NCBI GenBank assembly: GCA_036023115.1
Contig: JAYKKT010000041.1
Location: forward strand, 4,055,501 to 4,119,500
Direction: 5' to 3'
Length of the DNA stretch: 64,000 nucleotides
From: Brasenia schreberi
Lineage: Eukaryota > Streptophyta > Magnoliopsida > Nymphaeales > Cabombaceae
A program made the position numbers and the translations under genes. Shown here piece after piece: positions 1 through 11,301 of the stretch (position 1 is its first letter; every line of letters begins with the position of its first letter). The notes below the pieces were generated by a model. That model saw only the letters and a program-made list of their open reading frames with translations. It made no database searches and was not told the origin of the DNA.

Positions 1-1312
1 CTTTGCAACGGCCTCCATTGCCATCACAACTCCACTAGATGTCGAACACCATTGAACCTCCCTCGGCCTTGTAGTAATGTGACCAACCATTACCACCCAA
101 TCGCCTCCCCTCTCTCTTCTTCTTGGGTAAAATCCCCTTTTCTTCTTTGCATTTAATGTCACCCTCACTTCTGGTAGATACACCATTGTTGTGGCCATCT
201 TCATCTCGGCACGTTGCCACCTTGATGTCGACGCCATTCTCTCATCCACGTGTTAACCTGAATGCCAATAAATGACCTTGTTGCTTGTGCGTCCAATCTC
301 GTCTTGACAACATTGAGGGAGTTACCGAAGACAACGGAGAGCTCAACGACATTGGAGCGAAGAACATCCTTTCGGCGAAACCCATCTAGGAGTCAGGGGA
401 GGTAGAGAGAGGAGGATGGGACATGTTAGCGCCTTATGAAGACATAGACTCCACAATGCCTTCAAAGTCGACCCTCGACGCAACAGCCACCAAAGACGGA
501 GATTGAGACAAGAGCAAACCATTGCGCTCTCCTCTCCCACAAGAAAATAAACTCCATAAACGAATGGAAGAAAGAAGGGATTCCTTTCCTTCCCTTTTGC
601 CCCTTTAGTCGGCTTGGCGAGCCTTGCCTTAGTCTACCGAATCTCCGTGTTCATGGCTTATTTGTGTTCCTTCTTGATCTCCTTCACCGCCAAAATGTCA
701 CTGTTGTCGTCCCCTTCCTCTTCCTCTTTTGAGACAAAAAGGAAGCAGGGAAAGTTCGTCATTTGTCCATGTCTCTTGATAATCGGTTGCCTCTGCACGT
801 CGTCTTGGCCCAAATGTAAGCTCGTGGTCAGAAAGTCGTATCCCTCCCAAAGGGGAGAGTCAAGCGGGATGAACGACATGATGGCAGTCGCATAGGGAAA
901 TTCCTCAACTAAATCTCATAGAAGCAAGGGGAGCTCAAGGGGTGTATGCCAATTCCTCATGTCTCCACTAGAAGGCTGCCACCAAGCATGTTTGAGGCTC
1001 TAATACCATGTAAAAAACATGTAAGTTTCCTGTATCTCCTTCATTGAATAAACAAATATACAATGCAGCGATAAAGGGCTTGTTCATTTATTGAGTACAT
1101 GAAGAGTATTTATAAAGAGAACAGTGAAAGTCAGTAGTTGTGTTATTGGTTGTTGAAGGCCCAACGGATATTTTACTAGTTGTTTGACCCCCACATGGCC
1201 CAAGTGGCTCTGGTGCCCGGGTGACCCTAGCCCGAGTGGCTTGGGTCTGTTGGGACCTAATTTCAAACACAAACATATGGGCCTTTTGGCAAAACCCTAT
1301 TACATTTTAATA
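1..1312 (-). mobile_element. LTR retrotransposon (LARD-like), 5' LTR plus internal region, cut by window edge
   Basis: Read on the minus strand, 1312-1009 is an LTR (ends TG...CA-like, last base changed) followed by TGGTATTAGAGCCTC at 1008-994, a primer-binding site of the initiator-Met tRNA type used by plant copia-like elements. The body therefore runs toward position 1 and is cut by the window. The same LTR, 70-80% alike by eye, occurs at 11722-12002 and 13585-15992 (interrupted). The body (1-993) is GC-rich with CCACC-type runs and has no recognisable gag or pol, so I read it as a non-autonomous large-internal-region element. It lies downstream of, or inside, the last visible U2AF65 intron. 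Confidence 0.6.
1009..1312 (-). repeat. LTR, copy 1 of the family seen at 11722 and 13585
   Basis: 304 bp. The shared core includes the segment reading AAAGGGCTTG, then TATTTATA, and a block rich in GGCCC/CCGAGTGGC. The minus-strand start in the other copies is TGTTAAAATG; here the second A/C position is changed (TTTTAATA on the plus strand). The adjoining PBS makes this the 5' LTR. Confidence 0.65.
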
Positions 1313-1860
1313 AGTACAACTATGGCTACCAAAAATCCATTACCTAACCCTTTTAGTGGGAGAAAGGTCTTGGTTTTGGTTTTCTATGAGTCATTGTTCG
1401 TTATAAGTGGCAGTAATGGAGAAAATTATCAAATATTAGGTTTGTTTTTGAATTCTTGAAAATAAATTTCTTGAAAATGAATTTCTTTTTTGTTACAATT
1501 TTGAAGAATCCTAAAATACTCAAATAAGGATCTTTCAACATAGCTTCAATGGAAACTACATGGAAGGAATTCTATTGGAGCTTTACCAGTTTGTTGAAGC
1601 TCACCCAGATTCAGTTGGAGCTCCACAAGGTTTGGTAATGTCAGGGACAAGATAGCAAAACTTTTGAAACTTTGGAAGGATCCATATGTCCACCGATGAT
1701 CTAGTAAATGAAGCACCAATGAAGCCTATTAAGCTCAGGAAATTTCAACCAACATGAAGTCTCATGAGCTCCATGAGCTCATGCAACATTACCAGAGCAC
1801 CTCTAAACTGGAGCTCCGATGAACTCTAACTCCAATGAGGTTCCTATGAAAACAAACAAG
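1313..1860. other. Unassigned sequence
   Basis: AT-rich DNA with recurring GAGCTCC-like words. I see no exon of the U2AF gene, no coding pattern and no element ends here. Confidence 0.4.
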
Positions 1861-3868
1861 CAACAACTACGCCTTTTTCCATCAGCTACATGGATTCTTT
1901 GTTTCCATAGAGCCCTATCATGTACCATATTAGTAGTTAACACACAATAAGCTAGATCATTCTTTATTGTTTCTTCCCAACACTTTTGTGGTCGTCCTCT
2001 ACCTCTTTTAATACTTTCAAAATCTAATTTTCATTTTTTATTGTTTCTTTCCAACACTTTTGTGGTTGTCCTCTACCTCCTTTAATACTTTCAAAATCTA
2101 ATTTTTCATACATTCTTACAAGTTCTTCTTTTGATCTTTTTTTTATATGTTCAAACCATCTTAAATGATATTCACTCATTTTATCCTCCACTAGCGTCAC
2201 TCTTAATTTGTTTCCAATAACCTCATTATGTATACATTATTTTCTTATATGATCACTCATCCATCTCAACATCTTCATTTCTGTCACAAATATCTTTTGT
2301 GCATGTTGATGATTAATTACCCAACACTCAAAACCATGGAACATGGCACGTCTAATTGTTGCTCCATAATATTTACCTTTAACTTTAATGGTATTTTCTT
2401 ATCACAAAGAATATATGATGCTCCTCTCCATTTTAACCAACCTACATTAATTATATGCGTAAGATCTCAATCAATTCTTCAATTGTAGGTATTTAAAATT
2501 TTCCTTTTAGGGGATGCAATGTGTGCCAATTTTAATTTCTATGTCCTCTAAAGTAACCAAATGATCAAACTTATATTCCATATATTTTGTCTTTGTTCTG
2601 CTAAGTCGAAAGCCTTTATTTTGTAATGTTTCTCTCCATAGTTCCAATTTTCTAGACTCCTTCACTAACACAATGTCATATGCAAATAACATATATCAAG
2701 GTACTTCATCTTGAATATGTTTTGTTAACTCATCAATCACCATTATAAATAAGTATGGACTTAAAGTTGATCCACGATGTAACCCAATATTAATTTTAAA
2801 CAAGTTTGTCATTCCTTCATGAGTCCTCACACATGTTTTTGCACCATCATACATGTCTCTTATATGGTTTATGTATGTCAATGGTATACCTCTTTTTTCA
2901 AGGTCCTCCAAAGAACATCCTCGGTACCCGATCATAAGATTTTTCTAGATTAATAAATATCATGTGAAGGTCTTTCCTTTTTGCTCTAAAAATTTTCATA
3001 AGACGTCTTAAAAGGTGAATCGCTTCAATAGTAGATTTGCCTCGCATGAATCCAAACTGGTTCTCTATTGTACTCGATATTTGTCTTAATCTATGTTCGA
3101 TAATTCTTTCCCATAATTTCATAGTATGACTCATTAACTTGATACTCCGATAATTCGCACAATTCTCAATGTCTCTCTTGTTCTTGTATATGGGTATAAG
3201 TGCACTCGCTCTCCATTCCTCGAGCATCTTTTGGTTTCATATTTCATTAAATAGTCTTGTGAGCCAAGTGATTCTCGTATGTCCTAAGATTTTCCAAACT
3301 TCTATAGGAATAATGTTTGGTCCTACCGATTTACCACCCGTTATATGTTTAAGAGCCTCTTTGACTTCATTCTTTTGAATACATCATTAGAAATTGTGGT
3401 TTATATACTTTTCTGATTTGGCTAACTCTCCTAAGCTAAAACTAACATCTTTATTTTCATTAAAAAGTTTATAAAAATAGTTTTTCCATTTATTTTTTAT
3501 ATCATCATTTGCCACTAGAATTTTTTCATTCTCATCTTTGGTACATCTAAAAAAATTAAAATCCTTATTTTTCTTATCTCTAGCCCTAACTATCCTAAAA
3601 ATATCTCTTTTACCCTCTTTTGAGTTGGATTTTTTATATAAATCCTCCCAAATTTTAGTTTTTGCTTCACTTACAGTCTTTTTCGCTTCTTTTTTTACTT
3701 TCTTATAAACCTCTAAAGTTTCACTAGTTTTCTTAGCATAATGTAATTTGTAACATGCCCTTTTTACCTTATTTTATTTTGCACCACTTCACTCCACCAC
3801 CAAGCTTCTTTTTATACCAGTATACCTCCCTTAGATTCACCTAACACATGATTCGCCACTTTCCTATG
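1861..3868 (-). mobile_element. RTE-type LINE, 5'-truncated, decayed
   Basis: The plus strand begins with a short CAACAAC tail and the conserved 3' end also found at 9126, 25937, 51012 and 59756. On the minus strand, pieces of reverse transcriptase are readable: a finger region with QFGFMRGKST (about 3060-3040), the segment IFINLEKSYDRVPR (about 2960), and [20 protein letters not shown] (about 2795-2735). Stops and frame changes break the frame, so it is inactive. Homology to the full-length copies stops near 3868. It sits in the U2AF65 3' intron or flank. Confidence 0.85.
1966..2113. repeat. 74-bp tandem duplication inside the RTE tail
   Basis: The stretch beginning ATTGTTTCTTCCCAACAC at 1966 recurs at 2040 with few changes. 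The other RTE copies in the window hold this segment once, so the duplication arose in this copy. Confidence 0.8.
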
Positions 3869-4115
3869 AGGTTCCTCCCCAATAAAAGGAGGTTGATGAA
3901 CCAGAGAATGAACTCCCATCATTTTGAAGAGGATCGGAGATTCATTATTTTAATTTTCAAAGATAACATTCGTTTTTCACTTTTAAGAAATTCATAAACA
4001 CATAACTAATGCGAGAAGGATCAAAAACACTCCTCCTTCCAAATTCATCAGAAACCAAAAGGAGGCCCTCATAAATGAAGCAGTCCACCAATTACAAGTG
4101 AAGCATGAAGAGAAC

Positions 4116-4511
4116 AGCAAATCAAGAAGCATTATATCTGGAAAGAAGATCAGCATACACCCTAACAACACGAAATATGATTCATATAGCATATCTCTTT
4201 GGAAGCGCCACTCTTCTTTCCTTGGTTACAGTGGTACCTCAGAAGGTATCACAGAAATAACAACTAGGCAAACATACACATAGAATTCCACTTCAAGCAA
4301 GCATGTGTGTTGTAAAGCAAATCAAGAAGCATTACATCTGGAAAGAAGATCAGCGTATACCCTAACCATAGGAAACATGATTTATATAGCATCTCTTTGG
4401 AAGTGCCGCTCTTCTTTCCTCGGTTATGGTGGTGCCTTAGGTAGCATTTCCAAAATAACAACTAGGCATGCATACACATAGAATTCCACTTCAAACAAGC
4501 ATGTGTCTTTG
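4116..4511. repeat. 200-bp tandem duplication in the intron
   Basis: Copy 1 is 4116-4315 and copy 2 4316-4511; both start AGCAAATCAAGAAGCATTA and end in a CAAGCATGTGTBTT-like segment, with roughly 85% identity by eye. It lies just downstream of the RRM2 exon donor at 4542. No coding meaning is evident. Confidence 0.8.
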
Positions 4512-4541
4512 TTGTGCACGTGTAAGATGAGATGACAGTAC

Positions 4542-5251
4542 CCAACAGTAGCACACCGTACGGTCAGCGTCTTCTCTCCCATTTTAAGGCCATTGAGAGC
4601 AGCACAAGCAATATCTGTGACTGAAGGATCCTGCAACCAAATAATCTTAGTGCGAGAGTAATCAACATAATTACACATGAAACAGGTTTGACCAACCAAG
4701 TCCACACATCAAGACAACTAAAGGAACCATTTAAAAGAAGAAATGATCAATGGGCTCCACCTGATACACGCAGAAAGCATAACCTTTTGAATTCCCTGTA
4801 TCTCTATCTTTAACAAGGACAAAACCACGCAATGGCCTGTAAGTCAAACACAATTTATTAGGAAAATTGCAAGAAAAAAGAAGGCAAACCCACAAATTTT
4901 GGGAAAGAAAATTGAACACATTACCCAACTGACATCAATTATTACCCAAAAGACTCTAACAGTTCCCTTATTTGTGCTTCTGTTAAGTAGTATGGAAGCC
5001 CACCAACAAATATCCGGTCAGGCCCCTCTGCACCACCAATAGCTCTGTCATAGAAAAGTATATTATGGAACTTTATAACATATACCACCGCATAATACCA
5101 TTAATCAACGTGCAACCAGAAGAAGATCCACTTACCCAGGAGTAAGACCAACAGCAGCTAAGTTCAGATGAGGACTTGGTTGGCTGGGCCCAAGTGCTCC
5201 ATCAACCGATGGCTTGTAATCAGTCGGCCTCCTTACTCGCAATGAAACACC
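4542..5251 (-). CDS. U2AF65: U2AF65 exons 10-13: inter-RRM linker and RRM2
   Basis: Exon 10 (5251-5136) encodes [10 protein letters not shown] and ends in [11 protein letters not shown]. Exon 11 (5044-4946) encodes [20 protein letters not shown]. Exon 12 (4836-4761) encodes [20 protein letters not shown]. Exon 13 (4630-4542) encodes [20 protein letters not shown] then [10 protein letters not shown]. The family has VRRA where this copy has VRCA, a CGT-to-TGT-type change. The donor after exon 13, GTACTG, is weak. No UHM exon follows within the window. Confidence 0.88.
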
Positions 5252-8200
5252 CTATGACATGGATAGGGTTGCGAGATAAACATAATTTGTGTATGTGTTT
5301 TAAACATTTGAACATTGGTAAATATGTAGGATCAAGCAATATTCCTATAAAAGTATGAAAAATCATAGGAGAGACATGTATCACTTGGCTTACAAGACTA
5401 TTTAATGAAATATGAAACAACCAAAAAATACCTGAGAAATGAAAGACAAATACAGTTATATCTAGTGTTATCAGTATCGCACCATATCGCACGACTGTGA
5501 ATCGCAGTCAGCCAGTTATCGGCATTTATCGTATAATACAAACCATATCATAGTGATACGGTCAGGGACCCTTAGCCGAACAAAAAACCGCATTTTTGCG
5601 GGATTTTTGGCTTCTGTTCAAGGCTCCCAAAGTCTTTTCCAGTGGCTTCCTCCCTGCGTTGTAGGTATTCTTTTTGAGTTTTTCAATTTTTTTTTCGTAT
5701 TTGTTGTTTTTTTGTGTTATTTGCATTTTCTTTCTTTGAATGACAAAAATGAAGTTATGAAGTGCGTGGATGTGATTTTTATTGTATTCGTGACGTGGGA
5801 GGCACTTTATTTGAGTTATATGTGAAGATTGGGGATTTATGAAGTGTTTTTATTTTTTTTATTTGATTGAAGTGTTCAATTGAGATGGCAAGAAGGAGTG
5901 TTGGGGACTCCCAATCTTGGTCTGATAATCCGACATGGCAATGGGGCACACCAGTTGAGAGAAACATACTGAAGATAAAATGTTTGTTTTGTGAGAAGGT
6001 GGTTAGTGGTGAAATTTCATTATTTAAACATCACCAAACAAGGACTAAGAAAAAAGTTTCTCCTTGCAATGGCACAGTTAGGAAATTGCCATAAGTCATT
6101 AAATGACAATGCCTATAAATGATTGAGAGCATACTTGAGAGGAGACAACAGAAAGAAGATTTAGAGATCTTTAAGGAAAAGGACGATGTTATTGCATTGG
6201 GTGATAGTATTCCTTCTTATGGTAGGACAGAGGTTGGTAGTAGTAGTTCTCGACCACCAACTACGGGAAAGAGGGTTGTTGAAGATGTTGCAAGTGGAAG
6301 TGGTAGAAGAGGAAGTAGAGGAAAAGTTTCCTCCGGCATATAATCATTTTTCCCTCCTAGCACTACAGATGATACTCAACCTAGAATTCGTGTTGTTATG
6401 ACTTCAGAGCAATTGCATGAGAGGTAGACCTTGCAGTGGGTAGATGGTTTTATGATGCATTCATTCCATTTAATGCAGCAAAAAAAATTCATTTTCAAGC
6501 AATGGCAGATGCAATTGCTAACATTGGTCCAGGGTATAAGATGTTTTTTTACCAAAAATTAAGAGGAAAACTATTAGATAGGATTATACTTAAGTGCAAG
6601 AATATTATTTGACTTTGAGAGAAACGGATGGACAAATAGACGATGAAGGACTTTGTTAAACTTTCTTATTTATTGTCCTAAAGGACTTATGTTTTTGAGA
6701 TCTCTAGACATGTCAGAGGGGCATGCTACAGAGGTCCTAAGGCAAGAGTTTGATAAGGTGATATCTGAGGTTGGGCTAGAAAACAACACGCGTAAACTAT
6801 ATAACAAAATCATGTATAAAACCACAACAAACACTACCTTACTGGACTCCAAAAAGGCTGAAAATTTTTAAGCCATATCACACGTACACCTCTAGGAGGT
6901 GGAGAGTCGGCCCCAACACCGGTGCGACATACACACCCTATCGGTGTCGCACCGACACGGTGTCATGAAATGATGACATGGTCAACGTGTTGAAGCTGAT
7001 TGTAGGGGTGGTAACGTGTTGAAATTCATGTGTCCAAATTCCTTAGGTCATATGGTATAAAAGGATCATGTCCAGCCTCTTCTCGTCTAAGTCCAACGGT
7101 CGTTAATCTTCACGTCCCAGCCTTCCTCTTCGCCTCCCATGCTCTTCGATTGCTTCCCACTCCACCTCTTCGGCGGCCTCCCACGTTGTTTGGCCTCTCA
7201 CGCCAGTCAGCCACCCTTCCTCTTCGGCGGCCTCCCATTGTGTATAGACATGCTTCTGCCTATTAATGTTGTTTTTGTTTTTTTAATCAAATTCACAATA
7301 TCAAAAGGAACAATAAGTAGTCGTATTGAAAACTTGGTTTATGTCCATTCAAATCTAAGATTGGTTTCACGATCTCATGCTGACCACAGGCAACTTAACT
7401 ACTGATCTTTCAAAATTGTTTTATTTTCTATTAGTCATGGGGATTATATTTTATCTTTCATTATTATTTATTTGAATATATTGTAGTGAAGGAGCATCAA
7501 AATATTGGGATACAAATTCGAAGGAATATGATTTAGATGACAACCAAGATTTGCATATTCTTAATATGAAACTTAGTGACCAGGTAGTCTCTTCAATTGC
7601 TAATGTTGTTGATAGTGAAGATCTATGATTTATCGGGTATAAGTTCATTTCATTTATCAAACATTAAGATTTCCTTTTGATTGATTTTTATATTACGATG
7701 AAATTAGTAGTTGTTTACTTGTTTTGCTTTAATATAAAGTTGTGTACTTACTATTGTCATATACTTACGTTAATTGATGTCTCACTTGCTCTAGTTTGAA
7801 TATTATATATTATATATAATATTATATACCTTAGTCATGTCATCACACCCAAAAAATTTCAAATTTGTCATATCCCGCACCCGTGTGACATAGTTTTTAA
7901 GAATTCTTAAAAAAGCAGAGACAGCAAGACAACGTTCATGATCTGATAAGATTTTCCAAATACGGCTGAATAAATGAGAAATTTCACAAGCAAAAGGGAT
8001 TTTGTTAACTCCACAAAGAGGGCGTTATCAGGTGGGGGTTGGACCTCATCCAGTAGGTCCCCAAGCATACATCCCAAACACCAGAGGATCTGGAATATGG
8101 TTGAATCAAGCAGCGGTCTCCAGACTGCAATTTTCTAACAGCAAACAGCTTTATTTTATAATTTGAGTCTACAATAAAGAAGCATTAGCTACATTCCACA

Positions 8201-11200
8201 TACACCAGTTAACATGAAGTGGTGACACCATGCACCCATACATGAAAAGGACTCATATACACACACACATGCACATATACACACACATACACCCATACAT
8301 GAAGAGCCATATATATACAAAGGAAGGAATCCCCCTAATCCCTAGATGGTTGGCCTGATCAAAAGAGATCCCACTTAGTGAGTCAGGATCCAGACCGTTA
8401 CACAAAAACGTTTAAAGACATGACATATCCATACTAGCAGTACATGTCAGCAGCCATCTCTAGCAAGTATGGTTTTGAAACCTTGGATCTGATCAGATAT
8501 CATGCTGGCCTCATACAGAGCCAACATCAAAGGTGACCCTTATTAAATTCAGAATCTCAGTTTCGAAGATCTGTAATTATATTTTAATTGAATCAACTGA
8601 AATCCACGTTTCTTGTCTAGACCCCAGATTAATTTTTCTATACTAGCATCCATAGTAAGCTACAACTATCATGAGAGTTCACTTTTAATAGCCCTTGGAA
8701 TGGATAAAAGGTGGAGGTCACGGAGCAGCTAGCATAAAACTTTATCCTATACCAAGGGATGTGAGCATTCCAGCACTAGTGCACCATAGCCATAATAATG
8801 CTTAAGTGTGCATGGATGAGAATAGCAGTAGAACAAGAGACCCCTAGAAAGTTGTCGTGTTACACTTAACAATGGTTAAGAAAAGATGAAAGTCCGTGGT
8901 TTTCTGATCCAAGCTCAGGCAGAGAGACCAGAAAGATACACTTTCAGTTTCAGGAGACAAATCCTTTTGTATCCCACAGCTGAGAAGTAACAACGCAACC
9001 TCTCAACTTGCTGGTTGCCATGACCTCCATAATAAGATCATGGTAATGACAGCTTGCAAAGAGAAGATAATAATGCCATATTTAGAAATAACAAACAGCA
9101 AGTTGATGGGCAACCTTTTTATCAACAACAACAACAACAACAACTAAGCCTTTTCCCATACTAGACGGGGTCGGTTACATGGATTCTTTGTTTCCACAGA
9201 TCCCTATCGTGTGCCATGTTAGCAGTTAACTCCCAATAAGCTAGATCATTCTTTATTGTTTCTTTCCAACACTTTTGTGGTCGTCCTCTACCTCTTTTAA
9301 TACTTTCCAAATTTAGTTTTTCTAACCTTCTTACGGGTTCTTCTTTTGATCTTCGTTCTATATGTCCAAACCATCTTAAGCGATGTTCTCTCATTTTATC
9401 CTCTATTGGTGTCACTCCTAATTTGTTTCTAATAACCTCATTATGTATACGGTCTTTTCTTGTATGACCACTCATCCATCTCAATATCTTCATTTCTGTC
9501 ACAGACATCTTTTGTACAAGTTGATGATTAACTGCCCAACACTCAGAACCATAAAACATGGCAGGCCTAATTGTTGCTCTATAATATTTACCTTTTAATT
9601 TTAATGGTATCTTCTTATCACAAAGAATACCTGATGCTCCTCTCCATTTTAACCAACCAGCATTAAGTCTATGTGTAACATCTCCATCAATTCTTCCATC
9701 ACTTTGAAAAATTGACCCTAGGTATTTAAAACTTTCCTTTTGGGGAATGCAATGTGTGCCAATTTTAATTTCTATGTCCTCTGAAGTAGCCAAATGATCA
9801 AACTTACATTCCATATATTCTGTCTTTGTTCTACTGAGTCGGAGGCCTTTGTTTCTAATGTTTCTCTCCATAGTTCCAATTTTCTATTAACTTTTTTCTT
9901 AGACTCCTCCACTAATACAATGTCATCTGCAAATAACATACACCAAGGTACTTCATCTTGAATATGTTTTGTTAACTCATCCATCACCATTATAAATAAG
10001 TATGGACTTAAAGTTGATCCTTGATGTAACCCAATATTAACTTCAAAGAAGTCTGTCGTTCCTTCATGAGTCCTCACACATGTTTTTGCACCATCATACA
10101 TGTCTCTTATAAGGTTAATATATGTTAATGGGATACCTCTTTTTTCCAAAGTTCTCCAAAAAACCTCCCTCGGTACCCTATCATAAGCTTTTTCTAGATC
10201 AATAAATATCATGTGAAGGTCTTTCTTTTTTGCTCTAAAATGTTCTAAAATGTTCTAAAATATCATGGGCAACCTTTTTATCAATGAGAATAAATCAGGA
10301 CATAGCCGTGACCTGAATAATATATGGTAAAGCTGTGGGGAAGAAAGTAGATGAGATTCCTAGTCAGACAGCATTGGAAAAGGCAGGTGAGTCTTAATTT
10401 TCAGCAACCAGACTACAACAACTATTGTGGGAAAGAGACCATACACGGAACAAATATGAACAAAAAGGGGAAGGAAAGAACTTCTGAAAGTGCAGAAAAG
10501 GTAAGATTACATACTTCAAACATAATGCCATCCAAGGCCATTGCATTACTCGCTTCTTCAACAGTTCTCATTTCCACGAAAGCAAACTTCTTTTCATGAT
10601 TTATGTAAACATTGACCACAGCATCACCTGTAGATGGTAGCAGCATAAAATGCTTACTATGTAATCAAAGTACTTCTACTGAACAAGCAGAGAGCAAGTG
10701 TACAAAAGAAACGGCAAAAACAAAACCGAAAAGAGCAAAACCACTTACCCGGGCCTGCAGTATTTCCCCCAATGAGAGTCATTACATGGCTAAAGAATGT
10801 TGCGATTGTCTGTTCAATATGCCAATATAGTAATTAGTTTGTTACATTACATAAAGAAAGAGTGCATGTTCCTTGTAGAACTCTAAACATTGATAATCTA
10901 GAAGAGGCATAAAGAGTGTCTTCACAAAGCATATTTTCTAGATCCTCATATAATACAACTCTCTTTTGTGCATTGTTCTTTTCATTTTTTACTCACTACT
11001 TTATTCCCGCTTCCATATCTTGCTTTCTTCCAACTTTTCTTCCTTTTGTTCCTGAACTCATGAAACCCTCTTCTGTTCTCAGTGTACAAGAGTGTTCCAT
11101 CCTTCACACTCCATTCACCCGAAAAATTGTTCCAAACTCGAGGGCCCCATTCATGCAAATCAAATTCAAAATGCTCTAACGACTAAATCTCACTCTCACA

Positions 11201-11230
11201 ACCACGCCAATTGGATAGAGCTCCTTGAGA

Positions 11231-11301
<71 letters not shown>

